Assembly: GCF_003319125.1 (NCBI RefSeq) | Contig: NZ_QOHG01000008.1 | Coordinates: forward strand, 124,001 to 188,000 | DNA from: Blastococcus sp. TF02A-26 | Lineage (GTDB): Bacteria; Actinomycetota; Actinomycetes; Mycobacteriales; Geodermatophilaceae | Direction: 5' to 3' | Length of the DNA: 64,000 nucleotides | Part shown: positions 41,916 through 50,510 of the stretch, piece by piece | Position numbering within the stretch: position 1 is the stretch's first letter | Layout of the letters: each line of letters opens with the position of its first letter | Position numbers and translations under genes: made by a program | The notes under the pieces: generated by a model | What the model saw: the letters and a program-made list of their open reading frames with translations, nothing else | Told to the model about the DNA's origin: nothing | The model's database searches: none

Positions 41916-43052
41916 CTATCCGGCCCGTGTCTCCGGCTCGGCCGCGGCCTCCACCGCCGGCGCCGGACGGGGGCGCGGGGTCAGCACCGCGACGACACGG
42001 TCGCGCCCGGCCTGCTTCGCCTGGTACATCGCGGCGTCGGCGCCGTCGAGGAGCCGCCAGAGGCTGTCCACCGGGTCCTCGCCGTCCACCGGCCGGGCCA
42101 CGGCGATCCCGATGGAGGCGGTCACCGCCTGACCGGTCTCGGTCCGGGCGCCTGCGACGGCGGCGCGCAGCCGCTCCGCCAGCCGGTGTGCCTCGCCGGC
42201 GTCGCCCACCATGCCCAGCACCGCCAGCTCCTCGCCGCCGAGCCGGGCCAGCACGTCCTGGGGACGCACGGTCGTGGCCAGCGCCTGGGAGACGGCCCGG
42301 AGGACGGCGTCGCCGGCGGCGTGGCCGTGGGTGTCGTTGAGCTGCTTGAAGTGGTCCAGGTCGAGCACCATCGCCGTCACCCGGACGCCGTCGCGGCGCG
42401 CCTGCCGCCACACGCGGGCGGCCTGCTCCTCGAGGTGCCGGCGGTTGCTCAGACCGGTGAGCGGGTCGCGCAGGGACTGCTCCTGGGTGGCCGCGAGCAG
42501 CCGCTCGATCCGGCGGCGCAGGAGGAAGACGCCGGCGGCCGCGAGGTCCAGCACGCCGGAGTCGACGCACACCTGGACGATCAGCCCCGGCACGTTGTCG
42601 TAGCTCCCGACCAGCACGACGGCGACGATCACCGGCGTCACCAGCAGGTGCAGGGCGAACATCCAGCCGTCGAGGAACCACGCGGCGACGAACGCGGCGA
42701 ACAGCATCATCAGCGGCGTCGCGTAGCGCAGCGGGTCCTGGATGGACAGCGCCACCACGAGGTAGATGAGGTCGCCCAGCATCACCAGGCCGAAGATCGT
42801 CCAGCGGGAGATCCGCGGGCGCAGGAACAGCGCCGTGGAGACGACGGCCAGCAGCACCATGGTGGCGACGTACACCGGTCGCGCCGCGGGGCGGATGACG
42901 TCGGCCAGCAGGAGGTTGACCGAGCCCATGACGGCGCCGGTCATCAGCAGGACGGCGATGGTCAGCGCCGCGACCGGGCGGTCGGACCGCCAGAGGCCGG
43001 CTCCGGCCGTCGTCCGATCCCGTGCTCCGCCGTCCGGCCCCCGCCCCGTCAC
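41916..43052 (-). CDS. Membrane diguanylate cyclase (GGDEF-type, GGEEL variant)
   Basis: 378 residues. About six N-terminal membrane helices (residues ~25-195), then a GGDEF domain starting DPLTGLSNRRHLEEQAARVW, with VLDLDHFKQLNDTHGHAAGD and the active-site loop ARLGGEELAVLG near 270-281; the fifth position is Leu instead of Phe. An RPQD I-site lies five residues before GGEEL. No EAL domain, so this is a likely c-di-GMP synthase whose sensor is the membrane part. GTG 43052 is chosen; upstream extension would cross the promoter region shared with the divergent cupin gene. Confidence 0.88.
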   Translation of the reverse strand: MTGRGPDGGARDRTTAGAGLWRSDRPVAALTIAVLLMTGAVMGSVNLLLADVIRPAARPVYVATMVLLAVVSTALFLRPRISRWTIFGLVMLGDLIYLVVALSIQDPLRYATPLMMLFAAFVAAWFLDGWMFALHLLVTPVIVAVVLVGSYDNVPGLIVQVCVDSGVLDLAAAGVFLLRRRIERLLAATQEQSLRDPLTGLSNRRHLEEQAARVWRQARRDGVRVTAMVLDLDHFKQLNDTHGHAAGDAVLRAVSQALATTVRPQDVLARLGGEELAVLGMVGDAGEAHRLAERLRAAVAGARTETGQAVTASIGIAVARPVDGEDPVDSLWRLLDGADAAMYQAKQAGRDRVVAVLTPRPRPAPAVEAAAEPETRAG

Positions 43053-43155
43053 GGTGTGGAGGATGCCGTACCGGCCCCGGTCCGCGGGGGCCGGCCGTCG
43101 CCGGATGTCGCCCCGAGGGGTGGGCGGGGGACCCGATCGGGGGCAGGGTGGACCC

Positions 43156-43626
43156 GTGACGCTCCTGGATCCCGCCCTCGTCGACGTCCGCACCCTGGCC
43201 GACCACCCGATGGTCGAGGCCGGCTCGGCGGCGCTGCGCATGGTCGCCCCCGGCGCGGTGACGGCCGGCCGCTTCGGACTGGTCGAGTACCGCCTCGCCC
43301 CGCGCACCGGTGGCGCGGCTCCGCACTACCACCAGACGTTCTCCGAGTCGTTCTACGTCGTCTCGGGGGAACTGACGCTCTTCGCCGGGGACCGCTGGCA
43401 GCCGTGCCGCGCCGGTGACTTCGCGCTGGCGCACGAGAGGGGGGTGCACGGCTTCCGCAACGACTCCGACGAGCCGGCGACCTTCCTCATCCTGTTCACC
43501 CCCGGCATCGCCCGGGAGGAGTTCTTCGCGGAGATGGCCGAGCTGCGGCGCAGCGGCCGCCGCCCCTCGCCGGAGGAGATGACGGCGTTCTACGCCCGGC
43601 ACGACCAGGTGATGGTCGATGTCTGA
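43156..43626 (+). CDS. Cupin-domain protein
   Basis: 156 residues with a single small beta-barrel cupin. Motif 1 is APHYHQTFSESFYVVSGELT with the metal-binding His-His-Glu set, and motif 2 HERGVHGFRNDSDEPA supplies the last His. Similar single-domain cupins are dioxygenases, isomerases or sensors; substrate unknown. GTG 43156 is divergent from the diguanylate cyclase. The end overlaps the next gene by 8 nt. Confidence 0.85.
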   Translation: MTLLDPALVDVRTLADHPMVEAGSAALRMVAPGAVTAGRFGLVEYRLAPRTGGAAPHYHQTFSESFYVVSGELTLFAGDRWQPCRAGDFALAHERGVHGFRNDSDEPATFLILFTPGIAREEFFAEMAELRRSGRRPSPEEMTAFYARHDQVMVDV

Positions 43627-43912
43627 CGAGGTGCCCGACCCCGAGCACGTCTACGTGCTCAACGAGGAGGTCACCGTCGTCGTGTTCCCCGCGGACGGCG
43701 GCGGCGTCCGCTACGTGCTGCGCGACACCGAGGCCCACCGCGCGGAGATGGCGGCCGTCTTCGGTCCGGACTCGGAGGCGGCGACGCAGCCCGACGAGTC
43801 GGTCCCGCTCGCCGAGGACCTCTCCGTCCGGCTCGGCGTCGGGGTGGTCAGCCTCTGGGACTACACCGGCCACCCCGCCGGACCCGTCGACGACCGGCGC
43901 GGGAAGGGTTGA
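43619..43912 (+). CDS. Hypothetical protein
   Basis: 97 residues from ATG 43619, starting MSDEVPDPEHVYVLNEEVTV; acidic, with an alternating beta-strand pattern in the first half (VTVVVFPADGGGVRYVLRDT) and no known domain. Overlaps the cupin gene by 8 nt and is probably co-translated with it. Confidence 0.68.
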   Translation: MSDEVPDPEHVYVLNEEVTVVVFPADGGGVRYVLRDTEAHRAEMAAVFGPDSEAATQPDESVPLAEDLSVRLGVGVVSLWDYTGHPAGPVDDRRGKG

Positions 43913-43971
43913 GGTCCTACGGTCCGTTGCAGTGGATGTCCCCGTCGGGGGCCGTGACCTGGGAGGTGTCC

Positions 43972-44154
43972 GTGGCCGAGGGCCCGTGGTTCTACTGCCT
44001 CAAGCACCACACCGTCGAGACCCGTGACGGCTGCGCGGAGCGGCACCGGCTCGGGCCGTACGCCACCCGAGCCGAGGCCGAGCACGCGCTGCAGTCGGTG
44101 GCCGAGCGGGAGCAGAAGCTCACGCAGGAGGACCGCGCGTGGGAGGGCGACTGA
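43972..44154 (+). CDS. Small SPOR-like protein
   Basis: 60 residues from GTG 43972, which has GGGAGG 5 bp upstream. WFYCLKHHTVETRDGCAERH and LGPYATRAEAEHALQSVAER form the short beta-alpha unit common in actinobacterial proteins annotated as SPOR-domain-like. An upstream start at 43909 is open but lacks a ribosome site. Function unknown. Confidence 0.72.
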   Translation: MAEGPWFYCLKHHTVETRDGCAERHRLGPYATRAEAEHALQSVAEREQKLTQEDRAWEGD

Positions 44155-44212
44155 CCCGCCCGGCATGATCGCTGCCGAACCCCAGGACGGTCCGGGGTCG
44201 CGAGGAGGCACC

Positions 44213-44905
44213 GTGTCGGACGGACGCGCCGTGGAGGAACTGGTCGTCGGGGTGCTCGGTGGCACCGGGCCGCAGGGTCGCGGGCTGGCGGTCCGGCTGG
44301 CCGCCGCGGGACAACGGGTCCTGCTGGGCTCCCGTGACGCCGACCGCGCCGCGGAGGTCGCCACCCAGGTCGCCGAGCGCGCGTCGGCCGCCGGCGGGGT
44401 GCAGGCCTCGGTGACCGGTGGCGGGAACGCCGACGTGGCCGGCGCCGCGGACCTCGTGATCGTCGCGGTGCCGTTCGCCGGGCACGCGGACACGCTGGCC
44501 GAGCTCGCCGAGCCGCTGGCCGGCAAGGTCGTCGTCGACTGCGTGGTGCCGATGGGCTTCGACGAGCTCGGCGCGTACGTGCTGGACGTCCCCGAGGGCA
44601 GCGTCACCCAGCAGGCGGCGGCGCTGCTGCCCGACTCGCACGTGGTCGGCGCGTTCCACCACCTCTCCGCCGTCCTCCTGGAGGACCTGTCGAAGCCCAC
44701 CCTGGACGGCGACGTGATGGTGGTCGGTGACGACCGTCCCTCCACCGACCTGGTCCAGGCGCTGGCCGGGCGGCTGCCGGGCATGCGCGGGATCTACGCC
44801 GGCCGGCTGCGCAACGCCCGCCAGGTCGAGGCCCTGACCATCAACCTCGTGTCGGTCAACCGCCGGTACAAGGTCCACGCCGGCGTCCGCGTCACCGACG
44901 TCTGA
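44213..44905 (+). CDS. npdG: NADPH-dependent F420 reductase
   Basis: 230 residues. The N-terminal Rossmann motif VGVLGGTGPQGRGLAVRLAA and LLGSRDADRA bind NADPH; VAVPFAGH and DCVVPMGF, then GAFHHLSAVLLED and the C-terminal RNARQVEALTINLVSVNRRY match the F420H2:NADP oxidoreductase family. It transfers hydride between NADPH and coenzyme F420, supporting F420-dependent enzymes of actinomycetes. GTG 44213 has GAGGAG 6 bp upstream. Confidence 0.9.
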   Translation: MSDGRAVEELVVGVLGGTGPQGRGLAVRLAAAGQRVLLGSRDADRAAEVATQVAERASAAGGVQASVTGGGNADVAGAADLVIVAVPFAGHADTLAELAEPLAGKVVVDCVVPMGFDELGAYVLDVPEGSVTQQAAALLPDSHVVGAFHHLSAVLLEDLSKPTLDGDVMVVGDDRPSTDLVQALAGRLPGMRGIYAGRLRNARQVEALTINLVSVNRRYKVHAGVRVTDV

Positions 44906-44930
44906 CCGTCACCGGGCGACCTCCTCCCTG

Positions 44931-45000
44931 CGACTCTGCGGGCGGTTTCCGGACCCCGCCGGTCGGATCCCGCCGGCAACGTCGGGGAACCACCCGCAAG
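44931..45000. repeat. Imperfect palindromic repeat, copy 1 (upstream of AbiEi-like gene)
   Basis: CGACTCTGCGGGCGGT (44931-44946) followed by a run containing CCGCCGGCAACGTCGGGG and ending ACCACCCGCAAG. Its ends pair imperfectly, making a ~65 bp palindrome. The same leading 16 bp and the CCGGCAACGTCGGG arm recur at 46015-46070 on the other side of the gene. Confidence 0.6.
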
Positions 45001-45082
45001 GCCGCCGTCCACACCCACGTGGGCCGTCCACCGGCCGGTGCGCTCGGGACCGCGGAGGGTCCGGCCGGGGCACGGTCGGTCC

Positions 45083-46012
45083 ATGGAGACCTGGGAGCCG
45101 CCGGACCTCGTCCTTCGCCGGACCGCCCTGGCCGAGGGGTGGTCGGACGACGAGCCCGATCGGCGGCTGCGCCGGGGTGAGCTGACCCGGCTACGCCCCG
45201 GCGCCTACGTGCCTCCTGAGATCGCGCGCGACGCCGGCCGGAGGCACCGCCGGCTGGTCACGGCGACGCTGGCAGCGCTCCGCCGGCCCGCCGTGGTCAG
45301 CCACCAGTCCGCCGCCGTCCTCCACGGGCTCCTGCTCTGGGGCGTTCCCCTCGGTCGCGTCCACGTGACCCGGAACCCGCCTGCGACGGCCGAGGTGGGG
45401 CGCGCGCTGCACTGCCACGTCAGCCGCCTGCGGGACGACGAGGTGGTGCTCGTCGACGGGGTCCGCGTCACGAGCGTCGTCCGCACCGTCCTCGACCTGG
45501 CCCGCACCCTGCCCTTCGAGCCGTCGGTCGTGACGCTCGACGCTGCCCTGTTCCGGCGTCGGCTCGACCCGCTCGACCTGACCGAGGCAGTGGCGGAGCT
45601 CGGCCGCGTGCCCGGCGCCCGGGCGGCTGGACGCGCTGCTCGTTTCGCCGACGGTCGCAGCGAGAGCGTCGGCGAGAGCCGCAGCCGCGTGCTCCTGCAC
45701 GGACTCGGGCTCTCGCCGTCGTCGCTGCAGCTGAGGGTGACCGACGCGGCGGGCTCCTCGCTGGGGCGGGTCGACTTCGCGTGGGAGGACGAGCGGGTGA
45801 TCGGCGAGTTCGACGGGCGGGTGAAGTACGGCCGGCTGTTGCGGCCCGGGGAGGAGCCCGGTGACGCCGTCTTCGACGAGAAGCTCCGCGAGGACGCGCT
45901 CCGCGACCAGGAGCTGGGCGTCGTCCGGTGGGTCTGGCGCGAGTTGACCCCGCAGGTCCTGGGGCCCCGGGTGCACCGGGCCCTGGAACGCGGTCGCCGC
46001 CGTCGGGCGTGA
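45083..46012 (+). CDS. AbiEi-type/DUF559-like protein
   Basis: 309 residues. The N-terminal ~75 residues (GWSDDEPDRRLRRGELTRLR then PGAYVPPE) are the winged-helix part of the AbiEi-4 antitoxin domain, followed by HQSAAVLHGLLLWG and RTVLDLART, and a C-terminal FAWEDERVIGEFDGRVKYGR with ALRDQELGVVRWVW, like DUF559/Vsr-type nuclease folds. Actinobacteria carry many such orphans. No AbiEii toxin gene is next to it. ATG 45083 is used. Palindromic repeats flank the gene on both sides. Confidence 0.78.
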   Translation: METWEPPDLVLRRTALAEGWSDDEPDRRLRRGELTRLRPGAYVPPEIARDAGRRHRRLVTATLAALRRPAVVSHQSAAVLHGLLLWGVPLGRVHVTRNPPATAEVGRALHCHVSRLRDDEVVLVDGVRVTSVVRTVLDLARTLPFEPSVVTLDAALFRRRLDPLDLTEAVAELGRVPGARAAGRAARFADGRSESVGESRSRVLLHGLGLSPSSLQLRVTDAAGSSLGRVDFAWEDERVIGEFDGRVKYGRLLRPGEEPGDAVFDEKLREDALRDQELGVVRWVWRELTPQVLGPRVHRALERGRRRRA

Positions 46013-46014
46013 GC

Positions 46015-46070
46015 CGACTCTGCGGGCGGTCTCCCGACGTTGCCGGTCCGATCGCTCCGGCAACGTCGGG
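46015..46070. repeat. Palindromic repeat, copy 2 (downstream of AbiEi-like gene)
   Basis: Begins CGACTCTGCGGGCGGT like copy 1, then a perfect 14 bp stem CCCGACGTTGCCGG / CCGGCAACGTCGGG (46033-46046, 46057-46070) with a 10 nt loop. It could act as terminator for the AbiEi-like gene or be a REP/MITE-like element. Confidence 0.65.
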
Positions 46071-46278
46071 AAAACGACCAGCGCGGAGAGCACCGGGTGC
46101 CGGTGCCGCCAGGGCAGCTCGTACAGGTTCCGCCACGCCAGCTCCGTCGGCGTGAGCACCTCGTCGACCTCGGTCACCGGGGCGCCGACAGCGGGAGCGA
46201 GCTGCGCCAGCCGGTGTCGGTGGGCACAGCGGGAGCCAACCAGCCGGCGCGGTCGGTCGAGGTGCCCCTGGCGCCGGA

Positions 46279-47109
46279 CTACTCGAAGGAGTGCTCGGGG
46301 TCCGGGAAGACGCCGCCGCGGACCTCGTCGGCGAACTCCTGCGCCGCGCGCAGCAGCTCCGCCCGCACGTCGGCGTACTTCTTCACGAACTTCGGCACGC
46401 GGCCGCCGTTGAGCCCGGCCATGTCCGGCCAGACCAGCACCTGGGCGTCGCAGTCCGGTCCGGCGCCGATGCCGACCGTCGGGATCGTGAGCTCCGTCGT
46501 CACCTGCCCGGCGATCTCGGCCGGCACCATCTCCATGACGACGGCGAACGCGCCCGCCTCCTGCACCGCCCGGGCGTCGGCCAGCAGCTGCTCGGCGCCG
46601 GCGCCGCGGCCCTGGACCCGGAATCCGCCGAGGGCGTGCTCGCTCTGCGGCGTGAAGCCGATGTGCGCCATGACCGGGATGCCGGACTCGTGCAGCAGCC
46701 TGATCTGGGGGGCGACCCGCACCCCGCCCTCGAGCTTGACCGCCTGCGCGCCGCCCTCCTTCATGAGGCGGACGGCGGTGTCGAAGGCCTGCTGCGGGCC
46801 GGACTCGTAGCTGCCGAAGGGCATGTCGGCCACGATCAGCGCGCGCTTCGTCGAGCGGGTGACCGCCCGGGTCATGAAGAGGATGTCCTCGACCGTGACC
46901 GGCACCGTGCTGGTCAGCCCCATCACCACGTTGCCGGCGGAGTCACCGACCAGCATCACCGGGATGCCGGCCTCCTCGAAGATCGCCGCGCTGTAGGTGT
47001 CGTAGGCGGTGAGCATCGACCACTTCTCGCCGCGCTCCTTGGCCTGCTGCAGGTGGTGGATCCGCACCCGTGCGGTCGAGGTCCCTCCGTACAGCGGTGA
47101 CTCGCTCAC
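46279..47109 (-). CDS. panB: 3-methyl-2-oxobutanoate hydroxymethyltransferase
   Basis: 276 residues. Converts 2-ketoisovalerate to ketopantoate with methylene-tetrahydrofolate, first step of pantothenate synthesis. Motifs of PanB are clear: [32 protein letters not shown] (metal Asp), [23 protein letters not shown] and catalytic Glu in [10 protein letters not shown], then [23 protein letters not shown] 47109 has GGAGGA 6 bp upstream; the frame runs open upstream inside nadE without similarity. It follows nadE by 31 bp on the same strand. Confidence 0.96.
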   Translation of the reverse strand: MSESPLYGGTSTARVRIHHLQQAKERGEKWSMLTAYDTYSAAIFEEAGIPVMLVGDSAGNVVMGLTSTVPVTVEDILFMTRAVTRSTKRALIVADMPFGSYESGPQQAFDTAVRLMKEGGAQAVKLEGGVRVAPQIRLLHESGIPVMAHIGFTPQSEHALGGFRVQGRGAGAEQLLADARAVQEAGAFAVVMEMVPAEIAGQVTTELTIPTVGIGAGPDCDAQVLVWPDMAGLNGGRVPKFVKKYADVRAELLRAAQEFADEVRGGVFPDPEHSFE

Positions 47110-47140
47110 GACAGGTCCTCCGGTGAACTCGCGAGCTCGT

Positions 47141-48970
47141 TCACTTGGCTCCTTCGACGACGGTCGGCAGGGTCTCCCGCCAGCGGTTGGTGATCGGCAG
47201 CCGGCGGTCCCGGCCGAAGGCCTTGAGGCTGATCTTGGTGCCGGGGGCGGACTGGCGGCGCTTGAACTCCGCCGTGTCCACCAGCCGGAGCACCCGCGCC
47301 ACGATCTCCGGGTCGTGTCCGCGCTCGAGCAGCTCGGCCATGCCGAGGTCGCGGTCGACGTAGTCGGCGACCACCGCGTCGAGCTCCTCGTAGGAGGGCA
47401 GCGAGTCCGAGTCCTGCTGGCCGGGGGCGAGCTCGGCCGACGGCGGCTTCTCGATCGAGTTCGCCGGGATCGGCTCGGTCTCCCCGCGCTCGGCCGCGTA
47501 CGCGTTCCGCCAGCGGGCCAGCTCCCACACCAGGGTCTTCGGCACGTCCTTGATGGGCGCGAACCCACCGGCGGAGTCGCCGTACAGCGTCGAGTAGCCG
47601 ACGGCGACCTCGCTCTTGTTGCCCGTGGTGAGCAGCAGGTGCCCGTGCTGGTTGGACAGCGCCATGAGCAGCGTCCCGCGCACGCGGGCCTGCAGGTTCT
47701 CCGCGGCCACACCGGAGAGCTCCACCGAGGACTCGTAGGCGTCGACCATCGGGGCGATCGGCACCACCGTGTAGTGCAGGCCGGTCCGCTGCGCGAGGTC
47801 CTCGGCGTCGGCGAGGGAGTGCTCGCTCGACCACTTCGAGGGCAACCCGACGCCGTACACCCGGTCAGGGCCGAGCGCGTCGACGGCCAGCGCGGCGACC
47901 AGCGCGGAGTCGATGCCACCGGAGAGACCCAGCACCACCGAGGGCATGCCGTTCTTCCCGATGAAGTCGCGCAGCCCCAGGACCAGGGCCCGCCAGACCT
48001 CCTCGCAGTCGCTCAGCGGCTCGGCCACCGCGGCGGGCAGCGGCTCGTACGCCGGCACCGGCTCGGTGGACAGCACGTGCCGCGTCACGGTCATCGGGCC
48101 GATCCGCCCCTCGCGGCGCTCCGGCACCGAGGACGGGTCGATCGCGAGGTCGACGGTCAGCAGGTGCTCGACGAACTGGGGCGCGCGGGCCAGCAGCGTC
48201 CCGTCGGGGGCGACGGCCATGGAGTCGCCGTCGAAGACCAGCTCGTCCTGCCCGCCGACCTGGTTGCAGTACACGACCGAGGCCCGTGCCTCGGCGGCAC
48301 GCCGCTGGACCATCGGCAGCCGGGCGTCGTCCTTGGCCCGCTCGTAGGGCGAGGCGTTGGGGGAGAGGACGACGTCCACCCCGGCCTCACCGGCGACGCC
48401 GCACGGCCCGCCCTCGACCCACAGGTCCTCGCAGACGGTCAGTGCGACGTCCACGCCGTGCAGCCGCACCACCGGCAGCTCCGTGCCGGGGACGAAGTAG
48501 CGCGCCTCGTCGAAGACGCCGTAGTTGGGCAGGTGCCGCTTGTAGTAGCGGACGACGACCTCGCCGCCGTACAGCAGCGCGGCCGCGTTGCGGGGGGCGC
48601 CGTGGCGGGGGTTGGCGTCGGCGGGGCGGTCCTCGTCGGCTGTCGGCGGCTCGTCGACCGCGGCGGGGCCACGGCCCTCGGTGTGCGCCAGGTAGCCGAC
48701 CACCACCGCCGTCCCGCCCAGGCCCTTCTCGTCCAGCGTCGTGGCGAGATCGACCAGCGCGTGCTCGCTGGCCCGGGCGAAGGACTCGCGCAGCACGAGG
48801 TCCTCGGCCGGGTAACCGGTCAGCGTCATCTCGGGGAACACGACGACGTGCGCGTCGGCCCGCGCCGCCCGCGCCGCCCAGTCGACGACGAGCTCGGTGT
48901 TGCCGGCGATGTCGCCGACCCGCGTGTCCACCTGGGCGAGAGCCACTCTGAGCTGCACCTGTTCGCTCAC
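47141..48970 (-). CDS. nadE: Glutamine-dependent NAD+ synthetase
   Basis: 609 residues in two domains. Residues ~1-290 are a nitrilase-type glutaminase with Glu in [15 protein letters not shown], Lys in [14 protein letters not shown] and Cys in ALTVCEDLW. Residues ~320-609 are the N-type ATP pyrophosphatase synthetase with [33 protein letters not shown] and the [19 protein letters not shown] region. It amidates nicotinic acid adenine dinucleotide to NAD+. GTG 48970 ([11 protein letters not shown]) is preferred over TTG 48982. It is the final NAD step, complementing nadA elsewhere in the window. Confidence 0.96.
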   Translation of the reverse strand: MSEQVQLRVALAQVDTRVGDIAGNTELVVDWAARAARADAHVVVFPEMTLTGYPAEDLVLRESFARASEHALVDLATTLDEKGLGGTAVVVGYLAHTEGRGPAAVDEPPTADEDRPADANPRHGAPRNAAALLYGGEVVVRYYKRHLPNYGVFDEARYFVPGTELPVVRLHGVDVALTVCEDLWVEGGPCGVAGEAGVDVVLSPNASPYERAKDDARLPMVQRRAAEARASVVYCNQVGGQDELVFDGDSMAVAPDGTLLARAPQFVEHLLTVDLAIDPSSVPERREGRIGPMTVTRHVLSTEPVPAYEPLPAAVAEPLSDCEEVWRALVLGLRDFIGKNGMPSVVLGLSGGIDSALVAALAVDALGPDRVYGVGLPSKWSSEHSLADAEDLAQRTGLHYTVVPIAPMVDAYESSVELSGVAAENLQARVRGTLLMALSNQHGHLLLTTGNKSEVAVGYSTLYGDSAGGFAPIKDVPKTLVWELARWRNAYAAERGETEPIPANSIEKPPSAELAPGQQDSDSLPSYEELDAVVADYVDRDLGMAELLERGHDPEIVARVLRLVDTAEFKRRQSAPGTKISLKAFGRDRRLPITNRWRETLPTVVEGAK

Positions 48971-49159
48971 GGGCCCATCCAACTCCGCGCCCGTGGACGG
49001 GGCCAGGCGGGTCGGCTGTTCCGGTGCTCACGTCCTCCGGACCCCCGACACGCGGGCGGGTGCAAAGCCACCCCCGTGTGCGCTGCGCCCGGACGAGGCA
49101 GGCTGGGGGGAGCCGACACACCACGGCGGTTCACATCACGGCAACGAGCGGACTGGATC

Positions 49160-50509
49160 ATGGCGAGCATGGACCGACAGCAGGAGTTCGTCCTGCGCAC
49201 CCTCGAGGAACGCGACATCCGCTTCGTGCGGCTGTGGTTCACCGACGTCTCGGGCTACCTCAAGGCGGTGGCCGTCGCCCCTGCGGAGATCGAGGCCGCC
49301 TTCGCCGAGGGCATCGGGTTCGACGGCTCGGCGATCGAGGGCTTCGCGCGTGTCTACGAGTCCGACATGCTCGCCAAGCCCGACCCGGGCACGTTCCAGG
49401 TGATGCCGGCCCGCAACGGCAAGCCCAGTGACACCGCGCGGATGTTCTGCGACATCACGCTGCCCGACGGCTCCCCGTCGTGGGCCGACCCGCGGCACGT
49501 GCTGCGCCGCGCGCTGGGCAAGGCCGCCGACATGGGGTTCACCTTCTACACCCATCCCGAGATCGAGTTCTTCCTGCTCAAGGACCTGCCGACCGACGGC
49601 AGCCCGCCCCAGCCGGCCGACACCGGCGGCTACTTCGACCTGTCGACGCACAACGTGGCGCACGACTTCCGCCGCGAGGCCGTCTTCGCGCTCGAGGCCA
49701 TGGGCATCTCGGTGGAGTTCAGCCACCACGAGGTCGCGCCCGGCCAGCAGGAGATCGACCTGCGCTACGCCGACGCGCTGTCGATGGCGGACAACATCAT
49801 GACCCTGCGGCACGTCGTCCGTGAGGTCGCGCTCGCCCAGGGCGTGCACGCCACCTTCATGCCCAAGCCGTTCACCGAGCTGGCCGGCTCGGCGATGCAC
49901 ACCCACCTGTCGCTGTTCGAGGGCGACCGCAACGCCTTCCACGACCCGGCCGACCCCATGCGCCTGTCGACGACGGGCAAGCAGTTCATCGCCGGCCTGC
50001 TGACCCACGCCCGCGAGGTCACCGCGGTCACCAACCAGACGGTGAACTCCTACCGGCGGCTGCTCGCCGGCACCGAGGCGCCCACCGCGGCGACCTGGGG
50101 CCGGGCCAACCGCTCGGCGCTGGTGCGGCTGCCCAGCTACAAGCCGAACAAGGGCCAGTCGGCACGGGTCGAGGTCCGGTCACCGGACTCGGCGTCCAAC
50201 CCCTACCTCACCTTCGCCGTCCTGCTCGCCGCCGGCCTGCGCGGGATCGAGAAGGGGTACGAGCTGCCGCCGGAGGCCGAGGACGACGTCTGGTCGCTGA
50301 CCGACACCGAGCGGCGCGCGGCCGGGTACGAGGACCTCCCGGTGTCCCTCGGCGAGGCGCTCACCGCGATGCAGAGCAGCGAGCTGGTGGCCGAGACCCT
50401 CGGCGAGCACGTCTTCCAGTTCTTCCTGCGCAACAAGTGGGAGGAGTTCAACTCCTACCGGCAGAACGTCACGCCGTTCGAGCTGAAGCGGTACCTGCCC
50501 GGACTGTGA
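49160..50509 (+). CDS. glnA: Type I glutamine synthetase (GlnA2-like)
   Basis: 449 residues. IGFDGSAIEGFARVYESDM, EIEFFLLKD (metal Glu), EFSHHEVAPGQQEIDLRYAD, GSAMHTHLSL (metal His) and NKGQSARVEVRSPD are standard GSI catalytic blocks. The C-terminal GYELPPEAEDDVWSLTDTER resembles M. tuberculosis GlnA2 (Rv2222c) rather than GlnA1. Condenses ammonia and glutamate to glutamine. Start ATG 49160. It is divergent from nadE, with glnE 2.7 kb downstream, the usual actinobacterial neighbourhood. Confidence 0.94.
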   Translation: MASMDRQQEFVLRTLEERDIRFVRLWFTDVSGYLKAVAVAPAEIEAAFAEGIGFDGSAIEGFARVYESDMLAKPDPGTFQVMPARNGKPSDTARMFCDITLPDGSPSWADPRHVLRRALGKAADMGFTFYTHPEIEFFLLKDLPTDGSPPQPADTGGYFDLSTHNVAHDFRREAVFALEAMGISVEFSHHEVAPGQQEIDLRYADALSMADNIMTLRHVVREVALAQGVHATFMPKPFTELAGSAMHTHLSLFEGDRNAFHDPADPMRLSTTGKQFIAGLLTHAREVTAVTNQTVNSYRRLLAGTEAPTAATWGRANRSALVRLPSYKPNKGQSARVEVRSPDSASNPYLTFAVLLAAGLRGIEKGYELPPEAEDDVWSLTDTERRAAGYEDLPVSLGEALTAMQSSELVAETLGEHVFQFFLRNKWEEFNSYRQNVTPFELKRYLPGL

Positions 50510-50510
50510 C

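Noticed and set aside
45083-46012. AbiEi-like gene as antitoxin partner of the AbiEii-type gene in the mobile element
   Set aside because: They lie about 19 kb apart, one in the element and one on the chromosome; such AbiEi-like orphans are common in actinobacteria. No evidence for pairing.
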